Shown: positions 8,659 through 17,321 of the stretch, in pieces
Layout of the letters: each line of letters begins with the position of its first letter
Numbering within the stretch: the first letter of the stretch is position 1
Origin: Acetobacter farinalis
Lineage (GTDB): Bacteria; Pseudomonadota; Alphaproteobacteria; Acetobacterales; Acetobacteraceae
Length of the DNA: 64,000 nt
Direction of reading: 5' to 3'
Assembly (NCBI RefSeq): GCF_026240015.1
Contig: NZ_JAPIUX010000001.1
Span: 186,001-250,000 of the forward strand
The notes under the pieces: generated by a model
What the model was told of the DNA's origin: nothing
The model's input: the letters and a program-made list of their open reading frames with translations, nothing else
Databases searched by the model: none
Translations under genes and position numbers: made by a program

Positions 8659-10057
8659 GCAGAACGGCCCCAATCCGTGCCAGAGTTTCATCCTTGCCCA
8701 GAGCAGCCAGTGTGGCGTCAATCCCCGGTGAGGTGTTGGAGCCTGTCACCGCGGCGCGTAACGGCTGGGCAATCTGCCCGAGCTTGTGCTCACCGGCTTC
8801 CGCAAAGCGGCGCAGGGCGGCATCAATATTTTCCGGTGTGAACGCGTCCACCGCGGCCAGTTCACGCGCCACGCCGTCCAGAAGGGTGCGGGCTTCCGGT
8901 GTCAGGATTTTTTCTGCCTTGGCGTTGAACTCCAGCGGAACATGGCGGCCGAGGAAGGCGGCACTTTCCGTCAGTTCCACCAGCGTGCGGGCGCGTTCCT
9001 TCAGGCCGGGCATCAGGGCCAGAACGCGGGCGCGGACGGTGTCATCCGTGCTCACACCCTCAACGCTTTTCAGGCGGGCCATCACATCATCCGTCAGGCG
9101 CGCATCATCGGCCTGACGCAGCCACACAGCGTTGATGTGCAGCAGCTTGGCGTAATCCATGCGGGAGGGAGAGCGGCCAACGCCATCCAGATCAAACAGC
9201 TGGATCTGCTCTTCACGGGAGAGGATTTCCGCATCCCCATGCCCCCAGCCCAGACGCAGCAGATAATTGCACAGGGCTTCGGGCAGGTACCCTTCATCCC
9301 GGAATTCCACAACGGACTGCGCGCCGTGGCGCTTGGAGAGTTTGGCGCCATCCGGCCCATGAATGAGCGGGAGATGCGCAAAGCGCGGCAGATCCCACCC
9401 CATGGCGCGGTAGATCATGGCCTGACGGAAGGTGTTGGTCAGATGGTCATCACCGCGAATGACATGGGTGATGTCCATATCGTGGTCATCCACCACCACG
9501 GCGTGCTGATAGGTGGGGGTGCCGTCCGAACGCAGGATGATCATGTCATCCAGTTCGGCATTGGCCACACGGACCTCACCCTGAACCAGATCCTGAAGAA
9601 CGGTCTCACCCTCGCGCGGGGCCTTGATGCGCACGGCATAGGGGGCGCCAGCCGGAGCTTCGGAAGGGTCACGGTCGCGCCACATGCCGTTGTAGCGGGG
9701 CGGCTTGCCGTTCGCCATTGCGTCTTCACGCATCTGCTTGAGTTCTTCGGGCGTGCAGTAGCACTTGTAGGCCAGACCTTTTTCCAGCAGTTGCAGAGCC
9801 ACTTCCGTGTGGCGATCCTGCCGGGAGGACTGGAAGACAGGTGTCTCATCTGCCGTAATGCCCATCCATGCCAGACCATCGAAAATAACATCGACAGCCT
9901 GTTGGGTGGACCGTTCACGGTCGGTATCCTCAATACGCAGGAGGAATTCGCCGCCGTGGTGACGGGCAAAGAGGAAATTGAACAGGGCCGCGCGGGCGTT
10001 GCCGATATGCAGCAGGCCGGTCGGACTCGGGGCAAAGCGTGTGCGGATTGTCGTCAT
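8651..10057 (-). CDS. gltX: Glutamyl-tRNA synthetase
   Basis: Charges tRNA-Glu and is a class I synthetase of 468 residues. The HIGH signature is HIGN at 17-20 within FAPSPTGLLHIG, and the KMSKS equivalent is KLSKR near 238-242. The GluRS segment GDDHLTNT is also present. Two in-frame ATGs occur; the one at 10057 has AGGA 8 bases upstream, whereas the one at 10066 has no spaced ribosome site. It is the first gene of the seven-gene minus-strand operon and is divergent from comEC across a repeat-rich spacer. Confidence 0.96.
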   Translation of the reverse strand: MTTIRTRFAPSPTGLLHIGNARAALFNFLFARHHGGEFLLRIEDTDRERSTQQAVDVIFDGLAWMGITADETPVFQSSRQDRHTEVALQLLEKGLAYKCYCTPEELKQMREDAMANGKPPRYNGMWRDRDPSEAPAGAPYAVRIKAPREGETVLQDLVQGEVRVANAELDDMIILRSDGTPTYQHAVVVDDHDMDITHVIRGDDHLTNTFRQAMIYRAMGWDLPRFAHLPLIHGPDGAKLSKRHGAQSVVEFRDEGYLPEALCNYLLRLGWGHGDAEILSREEQIQLFDLDGVGRSPSRMDYAKLLHINAVWLRQADDARLTDDVMARLKSVEGVSTDDTVRARVLALMPGLKERARTLVELTESAAFLGRHVPLEFNAKAEKILTPEARTLLDGVARELAAVDAFTPENIDAALRRFAEAGEHKLGQIAQPLRAAVTGSNTSPGIDATLAALGKDETLARIGAVLHG

Positions 10058-10067
10058 GGGGCGCATC

Positions 10068-10163
10068 CTTATCACGCGCACGCGTGGGGAGCCATATGTC
10101 CGATATTCGGACATATCGTGGCGTTTGGCTTATCACGCGCGTATGTGGGAAACCATATGTCGT
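10068..10163. promoter_or_regulatory. gltX/comEC divergent spacer with palindrome and direct repeats
   Basis: The spacer carries a 10-base perfect inverted repeat ATATGTCCGA-tat-TCGGACATAT (10094-10116). It also carries a direct repeat: 10068-10100 and 10129-10161 match at 27 of 33 positions, all six differences being transitions. The second copy ends on the comEC start codon. The arrangement fits an operator or a pair of protein-binding sites serving the divergent promoters, but no regulator is identified. Confidence 0.5.
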
Positions 10164-12406
10164 TCCTGACGGCTGCGCTTCTGAGTGAGCAACGGCGGCT
10201 GGTGCTGTGGGTGCCCGTGGGGCTGGCGCTGGGGGATCTGGCGTATTTCCTGCTGCGGCAGGAGCCTTCCCCCTTCTGGGGCGTGGGGGTTCCGCTGGCA
10301 GGGTTGGTGCTGGGTGTGTGCGGGCTTGTGGCCGGGTGGCGTTCCCTGTGGGCGCGGCTTGCGGGCGGAGGCTGCATGGCGCTGGCGGTGGGTGCGCTGG
10401 CGGCATGGGTGGCCACGCACCGCCAGCCGCCCATGCCGGAGCTGCCGCGCCGCGCGGTGATGGTGTCTGGCCGGGTGCAGTCTCTCACGTTTCTGCCGCC
10501 ACGCGGGGCGGAGGCGGAGGAGGTGCGCCGTGTTGTGCTGGCCGGAGCGAGATTCGAAACTCCGCTGGACCACGGCATGGCTCCCCTGCAGCGCACCCTG
10601 AGCCTCGCTCTCCGCCCGGATGACCCTGCGAGTCTCTGGCCGGGGCGGGCTGTGCAGGTGCGGGCGCTGCTGCGCTCGCCCGCCTTTCCGGCCTTGCCCG
10701 GAGGGCGGGATTTTCAGCGTGAGGCCTGGTTTTCAGGGAGTGCGGGGTCTGGCCGGGCGCTGGGGCTGGTGCAGCCTGCGGGCGAAGACTGTGCGGGTGT
10801 TTCCGCCCCAGGCGTGCAGTCCGCCCCGGATGCGTCGCCGTGCCCGGTGCCAGCCCGGATGATGCCCGGGCAAGGCTGGTTTTATATGGCTCTGGAGTCG
10901 CTGCGTGAGCGGATGGATGCGCGCATCCGGCAGGTGCTGCCCGGTGCCGCCGGGGCTGTGGCCTCTACCGTGCTGACAGGCGAGGGAGCCTCCGTGCCGC
11001 GCACGGTGCGGGACGAGTTTGCGGCCTCCGGGCTGGCGCATCTGCTGGCGGTGGCGGGGCTGCATCTGGGCATTGTTCTGGGTGTGCTGATGGCGATGTT
11101 TCGCATCGGTTTTTCCGCGTGGGAGTGGGCGGTCCTGCGCTGGCCGTGCAAGGCGCTTTCGGCCCTGCTGGCGCTGCTTGGGGGTGCGGCTTACGTGGTG
11201 CTGACCGGCCTGCACCTGCCCGCTGCCCGCAGCCTGATGATGGCCGCCGTGGTGGTGCTGGGGCTGGCTACGGGCCGCCGCGCGGTGTCCATGCGCGGGC
11301 TGGCTCTGGCTGCAACGCTCCTTCTGCTGATCATGCCGCAGGCGCTTTTGGGGGCGGCATTCCAGATGTCCTTTGCCGCTGTGATGGCGTTGATCGCGGG
11401 CTATGAGGTGGCGGCCCCTCATCTGGCTCGTCTGCGTGAGGAGAGGCGGGGGTTCCGGCACTGGGTTGCGCGTCATATCGCAACACTGGCGTTGACCAGC
11501 CTGCTGGCGGGATTGGCTACACTTCCCGTGGTCATGGCGCATTTTGGCGAAGTGCAGCCTTTTTTCATTCTGGCCAATCTGGTTGCCGTGCCGCTGATGG
11601 CCGTGTGGATCATGCCGCTTGGCCTGATGGCGCTGGTGCTCATGCCCCTGCATCTGGATGTTTTGCCGCTGCACCTGATGGGCTGGGGCATTCAGAGTGT
11701 GCGGCATGTGGCGCACGCTATTGCGCACTGGCCCGCCGCCCGCATGGCGGTGCCGCAGATGCCCGGTTGGGGGCTGGCGGCTGTGCTGCTCGGGTTGTGC
11801 TGGCTGTGCCTGTGGCGGCCGGTGTGGCGTCTGGCGGGCGTGCTGCCCATTCTGGCCGGTATGCTGTCTCCCTTTCTGGTGGCGCAGCCTGACCTGCTTA
11901 TCAGCCCGGATGGAGGGCTTATGGCCGTGCGGGAGGGGGGCGTGCTGCGCATGGGAGGGCAGTCGCGCGGTGCCGGGATGGTGCGGGCGGCCTGGCAGCA
12001 GGCTCTGGCACGACCGGTGGAGCCTTTCCCGGCAGAGGGCGGTGAAACACCGGATGGCGCGCTGGTGTGCGGGCAGGATGCCGTGCCGGATGTGTGTGTG
12101 CTGTCTCTGAAAGGCTATTCCGTGATCCTGCGGGTGCGGGACAGGTCGGATGGTGAGGCGCTGCTCCCCGAGTCGCTGTGTGCGGGGATGGATCTGGTTA
12201 TCAGTGCGGCGCCCCTGCGCCAGTCCTGCCCCGGCGTGCGCGGGCTTGACCGGTTTACAGCGTGGCGAGAGGGCGCGCAGGCTGTGTTCCTGCGGCCTGA
12301 TGGCCTGCGAGTAGTGTCTGACCGCAGCCTGCGCGGTGCTCGCCCGTGGGTGATGAAGCCCGGCGGGCACGGCATGCCAACCTTGCCACTGGCACCTGAG
12401 GAGTAA
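10157..12406 (+). CDS. comEC: ComEC/Rec2-family DNA uptake channel protein
   Basis: Polytopic inner-membrane protein that moves single-stranded DNA into the cytoplasm in transformation. The 749-residue protein has a short N-terminal hydrophobic region, a soluble DUF4131-like domain (about 85-250) and a competence membrane domain. That domain carries the signature SGLAHLLAVAGLHLG and later VVLTGLHLPAARSLMMA. The C-terminus holds about 170 residues with no HxHxDH motif, so the metallo-beta-lactamase nuclease domain of Bacillus ComEC is absent, as is usual in alphaproteobacteria. The start is the ATG at 10157; the open frame continues upstream antisense to gltX but that part has no coding sense. 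dprA lies in the divergent operon. Confidence 0.9.
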   Translation: MSFLTAALLSEQRRLVLWVPVGLALGDLAYFLLRQEPSPFWGVGVPLAGLVLGVCGLVAGWRSLWARLAGGGCMALAVGALAAWVATHRQPPMPELPRRAVMVSGRVQSLTFLPPRGAEAEEVRRVVLAGARFETPLDHGMAPLQRTLSLALRPDDPASLWPGRAVQVRALLRSPAFPALPGGRDFQREAWFSGSAGSGRALGLVQPAGEDCAGVSAPGVQSAPDASPCPVPARMMPGQGWFYMALESLRERMDARIRQVLPGAAGAVASTVLTGEGASVPRTVRDEFAASGLAHLLAVAGLHLGIVLGVLMAMFRIGFSAWEWAVLRWPCKALSALLALLGGAAYVVLTGLHLPAARSLMMAAVVVLGLATGRRAVSMRGLALAATLLLLIMPQALLGAAFQMSFAAVMALIAGYEVAAPHLARLREERRGFRHWVARHIATLALTSLLAGLATLPVVMAHFGEVQPFFILANLVAVPLMAVWIMPLGLMALVLMPLHLDVLPLHLMGWGIQSVRHVAHAIAHWPAARMAVPQMPGWGLAAVLLGLCWLCLWRPVWRLAGVLPILAGMLSPFLVAQPDLLISPDGGLMAVREGGVLRMGGQSRGAGMVRAAWQQALARPVEPFPAEGGETPDGALVCGQDAVPDVCVLSLKGYSVILRVRDRSDGEALLPESLCAGMDLVISAAPLRQSCPGVRGLDRFTAWREGAQAVFLRPDGLRVVSDRSLRGARPWVMKPGGHGMPTLPLAPEE

Positions 12407-12431
12407 GCGGCAGGGTTGGTCCGGCCGGGGT

Positions 12432-12767
12432 TCAGTCCGGCTGGTTGGTAAAGGCTTCCAGAACACGGCCGGAATAGACAAGAGCCGCCCCGGCGTTCAG
12501 GGCCACGGCCACACCAAGGGCTTCAGCAATTTCTTCCTTTGTGGCACCGGCTTTTTTTGCAGCAACAGTGTGTACGGAAATGCATCCGTCACAGCGGGTG
12601 GTGACGGCAACGGCCAGGGCAATCAGCTCCCGCGTCTTGGCATCCAGATGCGTGTGCCCGGCGGGCACGGTTTCCATCGTCTGCAAACCCTGAAGGGTGT
12701 TGGGGGAAAGCTGGGCAAAAACCTTTGTATTGGCACCCAGATTGGTGCGGTAGGCGTTCCAGTCCAT
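12432..12767 (-). CDS. Carboxymuconolactone decarboxylase / AhpD-like protein
   Basis: A 111-residue single-domain member of the carboxymuconolactone decarboxylase (AhpD-like) family. The redox motif CDGC (59-62) followed by H66 is the CxxCxxxH-type active site of AhpD-like peroxidase partners, so a thiol-redox role is more likely than decarboxylation. The middle helix ELIALAVAVTTRC is typical. AGGAG lies 8 bases before the ATG. It is monocistronic, convergent with comEC and divergent from zapE. The true substrate is unknown. Confidence 0.85.
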   Translation of the reverse strand: MDWNAYRTNLGANTKVFAQLSPNTLQGLQTMETVPAGHTHLDAKTRELIALAVAVTTRCDGCISVHTVAAKKAGATKEEIAEALGVAVALNAGAALVYSGRVLEAFTNQPD

Positions 12768-12895
12768 GAGTCATGCTCCTGCGTGGGAAGGACGCTCGGG
12801 AGTGTCCTTTCGGAGAGGCGTTCTGTCACGACACAGTTAGGAGAGCATCCGGACTCTTGCGGAAAGACCTGTCTCCCCGCTATCGGCCTATAGTT

Positions 12896-14092
12896 ATGAC
12901 ATACATCAACAAGGACGGGGTTTCGTCTGTTACAGGGCGCGGACCTCTGGCTCTCTACCGGGAGCGTACCGCTTCCGGAGACCTGAACAGTGATCCGGAC
13001 CAGGCCCGTGTGGTGGAGCGGCTTGACCAGCTCTGGCACGAGCTGGCCTCCATGCCCCCTCCGCCAGCCCCTGCCAGAGGCGGCCTGCTGGCGGGCCTTG
13101 CACGCAGGCTGAAGCCTCAGCCCGCACCGCAGCGCCCGCGCGGGCTGTATATCGTGGGGCGGGTTGGCCGTGGCAAAACCATGGTGATGGACCTGTTCTA
13201 CGGTTGCGCGCCGGTCCGGCGGAAGGAGCGCATCCATTTTCTGCGCTTCATGCAGGATGTGCACCAGAAGCTGCATGCCCTGAAAGCCGCCAACCCCGGC
13301 ATGGCAGACCCTATCCCCCCTCTGGCGGAGGCTATTGCCGCCCGCGCCAGCCTGCTGTGCTTTGATGAATTCCAGGTCAATGACATTGCCGATGCCATGA
13401 TTCTCGGGCGGCTGTTCGAGGCGCTGTTCGCACGTGGGGTGGTGATTGTCGCGACATCCAACACCGAACCGGGGGAACTCTTTCAGAATCGCCCCGGCGC
13501 GGATGCGTTCAAACCGTTTATCGCCATCATCAAGCGTGAGCTGGATACGGTGGAACTGGACTCCCCGCGGGACTATCGGCGTGGGCGGCAGCAGGACCGG
13601 GAGACATGGCTGGTTCCCGCAGATGCACAGGCTCATGCCAGATTGGAGGCCATTTTCGCCCGACATGCCGGTGCGGAGAAGCCTGCTCCTGTCACGCTGG
13701 AATTCAGCGGGCGCACCTTTGAGGTGGAGCAGGCGGCAGGGCCGGTTGCCCGGCTTGATTTCAACTCTTTGTGTGGCGCTCCACGCGGGCCGAATGATTA
13801 TCTGGCGTTGGCCAGACGCTTTCCGGTGCTGATTATCGAGGGAATTCCGTGCATGGGGCAGGATGAGGCCAATCTTGCCCGGCGCTTTATAACCCTTGTG
13901 GATGCGCTGTACGACAACGGAAATCTGCTGTTTGCCTCGGCAGCGGCACAGCCTGACCAACTTTTTACCACCGGAGAAGGGTCTGACGCATTCGCCCGTA
14001 CAGCCTCACGCCTCGCCGAGATGGGCAGTGAAAGCTGGCTGGCGCGCGGGGCTGCGGCGGCGCAGGCAGCGCATGGGCTCTCCACACCGTGA
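12896..14092 (+). CDS. zapE: AFG1-family ATPase, cell division protein ZapE-like
   Basis: P-loop ATPase of 398 residues. Walker A is GRVGRGKT (88-95), followed by the family-typical MVMDLFY. Walker B is CFDEFQ (155-160) with VNDIADAM after it. Bacterial members (ZapE) bind FtsZ; mitochondrial homologues are AFG1/LACE1. The ATG at 12896 gives a family-typical N-terminus but has a weak ribosome site. The frame stays open upstream to 12773, so a longer form cannot be excluded. The spacer to the divergent AhpD-like gene contains a small hairpin near 12789-12810. Confidence 0.9.
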   Translation: MTYINKDGVSSVTGRGPLALYRERTASGDLNSDPDQARVVERLDQLWHELASMPPPPAPARGGLLAGLARRLKPQPAPQRPRGLYIVGRVGRGKTMVMDLFYGCAPVRRKERIHFLRFMQDVHQKLHALKAANPGMADPIPPLAEAIAARASLLCFDEFQVNDIADAMILGRLFEALFARGVVIVATSNTEPGELFQNRPGADAFKPFIAIIKRELDTVELDSPRDYRRGRQQDRETWLVPADAQAHARLEAIFARHAGAEKPAPVTLEFSGRTFEVEQAAGPVARLDFNSLCGAPRGPNDYLALARRFPVLIIEGIPCMGQDEANLARRFITLVDALYDNGNLLFASAAAQPDQLFTTGEGSDAFARTASRLAEMGSESWLARGAAAAQAAHGLSTP

Positions 14093-14145
14093 CAGCGGCC
14101 TCTCTTGTCCCCGCTTCTGCTGCGGTCTAGCAAAATCATCAGAGC

Positions 14146-14170
14146 GGCTGAAGGCGGACGGTCTTCAGCC
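14146..14170 (+). terminator. Hairpin between zapE and sucA
   Basis: Perfect 8-base arms GGCTGAAG and CTTCAGCC with a 9-base loop, 54 bases after the zapE stop and 140 bases before sucA. No U-tract follows, so it may be a weak terminator for zapE or a leader structure of the sucA transcript. Confidence 0.4.
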
Positions 14171-14310
14171 TCACGGAATTGAGACTATGCGGGCAGGGCG
14201 CCCGGCGCCACAGCGTGGGGTAGAGAAAAGATGATCCGGCTTACGTTCAGGATTAACATAACCGCTGGCTGCCAGAACGGGCTTGCCCGGCAGCAGGGAG
14301 AACTCTGATC

Positions 14311-17208
14311 ATGGCAGCTTCAGACGTGCTGACAACCGCGCTTAACGGGGCGAATATCGCATATCTGGCGGACCTTTATGCCCGCTGGGTGCAGGACCCC
14401 AAGAGCGTTGACCCCTCTTTCGACACGCTTTTCGGGTCTTTGGATGATGATGAAGCCGCTGTGCTGAAAGATGCCGTGGGGGCCTCCTGGGCTCCGCGGG
14501 CGTCCATCATCACGGGGGAAGACCCCGCACCACCCGCAAAAGCGGGTGCGGCAGGCAGTGCCGCCGGCGGGCTGGCGGCATCAGACAGTCTGGCCATTGC
14601 CCGGCTGATCCGCGCTTTCCGTGAATACGGGCACCGGGAAGCCCGGCTGGACCCGCTGGGGCTGCGTGAACCACGGGCCATTGAAGAGCTGAACCCGGCG
14701 ACTTACGGGTTTGAGCAGAAAGATCTGGGGCGCGAGGTCTATATCGGCTCCCTGCTGGCTCCGCTGCTGAAGGGCCGTTCGACCGCTAAGGTGAGCGAGG
14801 TTATCGAGGCCCTGCGTGCCGTGTATTGCGATACGATCGGCGCGGAATATATGCACGCCCGCAATGTGGAGCAGCGCGCCTGGCTGCGTGAGCGGCTGGA
14901 AGGAGCGCAGTGGCGCGCGCAGGTGACAGCGGATGAGCAGAAAACCATCCTGAAGAACCTGACCGAGGCGGAGGGTTTTGAGTCCTTCTGTCAGAAACGC
15001 TACGTCGGGGCCAAGCGCTTTGGTCTGGAAGGCGGGGAAATCTCCATTCCTTCCCTCCATGCCATTATTGATCAGGCGGCGTCTCATGGCGTGACATCCG
15101 TCACCATCGGTATGGCGCATCGCGGGCGTCTGAACACGCTGGTGAATGTGGTGCGCAAGCCCTATGTGGCCATTTTCAATGAATTTGCGGGCGGTTCGTT
15201 CAAGCCGGATGATGTCGCGGGTTCGGGCGATGTGAAATATCATCTCGGCTCCTCCACGGATGTGGAAGTGGGCGGGCGGTCCGTGCATATCTCCCTGCAA
15301 CCCAACCCCTCTCATCTGGAAGCGGTGGACCCTGTGGTGTGCGGCAAGGTGCGCGCCATTCAGGATGATGCCGGGGATACAGAAACCCGCAGCGCCCATA
15401 TGGGCGTGGTGATCCATGGTGATGCCGCATTTGCCGGGCAGGGCGTGGTGTATGAAACACTCTCCATGTCCCAGTTGCCGGGTTACCGCACGGGCGGCAC
15501 CATCCATATGGTGGTGAACAATCAGGTGGGCTTTACCACCAACCCGGAAAACGGCCATTCCGGCATTTACGGCACAGATGTTGCCAAGGCGATTGAAGCG
15601 CCGGTGCTGCATGTGAACGGGGATGACGCCGAGGCGGTGATTTTTGTCTCCCGTCTGGCGGAAGATTACCGGCAGACATTCTCCAGTGATATCGTGCTGG
15701 ACATCGTGTGCTACCGCCGCCACGGGCATAATGAAACGGATGAGCCCGCCTTCACGCAGCCTGTGATGTACAAGGCGATTGCGGACCACGAAACACCCCA
15801 TACGCTCTACGCAAAACGCCTTGTGCAGGCAGGCATTGTTTCAGAGGATGAGGTCAAGGGCCAGTGGGATGCCTTCTTCCAGAAGCTGGATGAAGATTAC
15901 AAGGCCGCGCAGTCCTACCGGGTGAACAAGGCAGACTGGCTTGAAGGCGACTGGGCCGGGCTGGTTCCCCCCACAACCGGCAAGGTGGAAGCCGCGTACC
16001 CGGAAACGGGTGTGGCGCTTGAAACGCTTCAGAAAATTGGTGCCGCAATCAGCACCGTTCCGGATGACTTTGACCTGAACGCCAAGATTGCCCGCCAGCT
16101 TAAAGCTAAGGCCGGAATGTTCTCCTCCGGTGAAGGGTTTGACTGGGCAACGGGTGAGGCGCTGGGCTTTGGCTCCCTGCTGCTGGAAAAACACCGCGTG
16201 CGCCTGTCTGGTGAAGACTGCCAGCGTGGCACGTTCAGCCAGCGCCATGCAGTGCTGATTGATCAGGCAAACCAGACCCCCTTCACACCGCTGAACCATA
16301 TTGAAGAGGATCAGGCCCGGATCGAGATCTGGAATTCCCATCTCTCGGAATTCGGGGTGTTGGGCTTTGAATATGGCTACTCCCTGCGCAACCCGAAAAC
16401 GCTTGTGCTGTGGGAAGCGCAGTTTGGTGATTTTGCCAACTGTGCGCAGGTGATTATCGATCAGTTCATCGCATCTGGTGAAACCAAGTGGCTGCGGATG
16501 TCCGGTCTGGTTATGCTGCTGCCCCACGGGTATGAAGGGCAGGGGCCGGAACATTCCTCCGCGCGGCTTGAGCGCTACCTCCAGCTCTGCGCTGAAGACA
16601 ACATGTTCGTGTGCAACATCACGACACCTGCCAACTATTTCCATGCCCTGCGCCGGCAACTGAAGCTGGATTATCGCAAACCGCTGATCCTGATGGAGCC
16701 GAAATCCCTGCTGCGGCACAAGCTTGCGGTCTCCGCTCTGGCGGATTTCGGACCGGGCACGCGTTTCCAGCCTGTGCTGCCGGATGTGAATGATCCGGAA
16801 CAGGATGCCATGGTGCCGGATGCCAGCATCAAGCGTGTCGTGATCTGCTCCGGTAAGGTTTATTATGACCTGCTGGCTGCGCGGCGCGAAAACGGCGTGA
16901 AGGATGTGGCCATCCTGCGTCTGGAGCAGCTCTATCCGTTCCCCGAAAAAGCTCTTGCGGCTGAGCTGAAGCGTTATCCTGAAGCGGACATCATCTGGTG
17001 TCAGGAAGAAACGGAAAATGGCGGGGCCTGGCATTTTGTTGATCGCCGGATTGAAAATGCGCTTCAGGCCGCGCAGCATAAGGCGGGCCGCCCCCGTTAT
17101 GTGGGGCGTGCCGCAGCGGCCAGCCCCGCCACAGGGCTGGCGCGTATCCACGCGGCCGAACAGGCCAACCTTGTGGAAAGGGCCTTGGGTTTGAAAAAAG
17201 CGGACTGA
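14311..17208 (+). CDS. sucA: 2-oxoglutarate dehydrogenase E1 component
   Basis: Thiamine-diphosphate enzyme that decarboxylates 2-oxoglutarate in the TCA cycle. The 965-residue length is normal for the family. Landmarks are the N-terminal E2-binding segment (YLADLYARWVQDPKSVDP near residue 12), GMAHRGRLNTL near residues 267-277, the cofactor segment HGDAAFAGQG near 368, and a C-terminal transketolase-like region with LPHGYEGQGPEHSSARLERY. It heads the sucA-odhB-lpd cluster, and AGCAGGGAGAA lies just upstream of the ATG. Two hairpins separate it from odhB. Confidence 0.97.
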   Translation: MAASDVLTTALNGANIAYLADLYARWVQDPKSVDPSFDTLFGSLDDDEAAVLKDAVGASWAPRASIITGEDPAPPAKAGAAGSAAGGLAASDSLAIARLIRAFREYGHREARLDPLGLREPRAIEELNPATYGFEQKDLGREVYIGSLLAPLLKGRSTAKVSEVIEALRAVYCDTIGAEYMHARNVEQRAWLRERLEGAQWRAQVTADEQKTILKNLTEAEGFESFCQKRYVGAKRFGLEGGEISIPSLHAIIDQAASHGVTSVTIGMAHRGRLNTLVNVVRKPYVAIFNEFAGGSFKPDDVAGSGDVKYHLGSSTDVEVGGRSVHISLQPNPSHLEAVDPVVCGKVRAIQDDAGDTETRSAHMGVVIHGDAAFAGQGVVYETLSMSQLPGYRTGGTIHMVVNNQVGFTTNPENGHSGIYGTDVAKAIEAPVLHVNGDDAEAVIFVSRLAEDYRQTFSSDIVLDIVCYRRHGHNETDEPAFTQPVMYKAIADHETPHTLYAKRLVQAGIVSEDEVKGQWDAFFQKLDEDYKAAQSYRVNKADWLEGDWAGLVPPTTGKVEAAYPETGVALETLQKIGAAISTVPDDFDLNAKIARQLKAKAGMFSSGEGFDWATGEALGFGSLLLEKHRVRLSGEDCQRGTFSQRHAVLIDQANQTPFTPLNHIEEDQARIEIWNSHLSEFGVLGFEYGYSLRNPKTLVLWEAQFGDFANCAQVIIDQFIASGETKWLRMSGLVMLLPHGYEGQGPEHSSARLERYLQLCAEDNMFVCNITTPANYFHALRRQLKLDYRKPLILMEPKSLLRHKLAVSALADFGPGTRFQPVLPDVNDPEQDAMVPDASIKRVVICSGKVYYDLLAARRENGVKDVAILRLEQLYPFPEKALAAELKRYPEADIIWCQEETENGGAWHFVDRRIENALQAAQHKAGRPRYVGRAAAASPATGLARIHAAEQANLVERALGLKKAD

Positions 17209-17231
17209 ACAACACATCATCTGAAAAGACC

Positions 17232-17293
17232 GCCTGCCCGGTGAGGCAGGCATGACCAGCCGGCAGATTTGAAAACCATGAGGGCTCTGCCGG
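17232..17293 (+). other. Two intercistronic stem-loops between sucA and odhB
   Basis: The first hairpin has 7-base arms GCCTGCC/GGCAGGC (17232-17251). The second has 8-base arms CCGGCAGA/TCTGCCGG (17260-17293). Neither has a U-tract, which fits RNA-stability or processing elements in a polycistronic mRNA better than terminators. Confidence 0.45.
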
Positions 17294-17321
17294 TAGCGTT
17301 TGAAGGAAATGGGGACATAGG

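Noticed and set aside
8786..10156. In-frame open extension upstream of comEC, giving a 1206-residue protein
   Set aside because: It lies antisense to gltX, its translation has no family sense, and the ATG at 10157 starts a normal ComEC N-terminus.
10733..12481. 582-codon open frame on the minus strand opposite comEC
   Set aside because: Composition is His/Gln/Arg/Pro-rich, typical of the shadow of a GC-rich gene; comEC on the other strand is clear.
14581..17253. Two long minus-strand open frames (406 and 470 codons) opposite sucA
   Set aside because: Shadow frames of a strongly conserved gene; no recognisable protein motifs.
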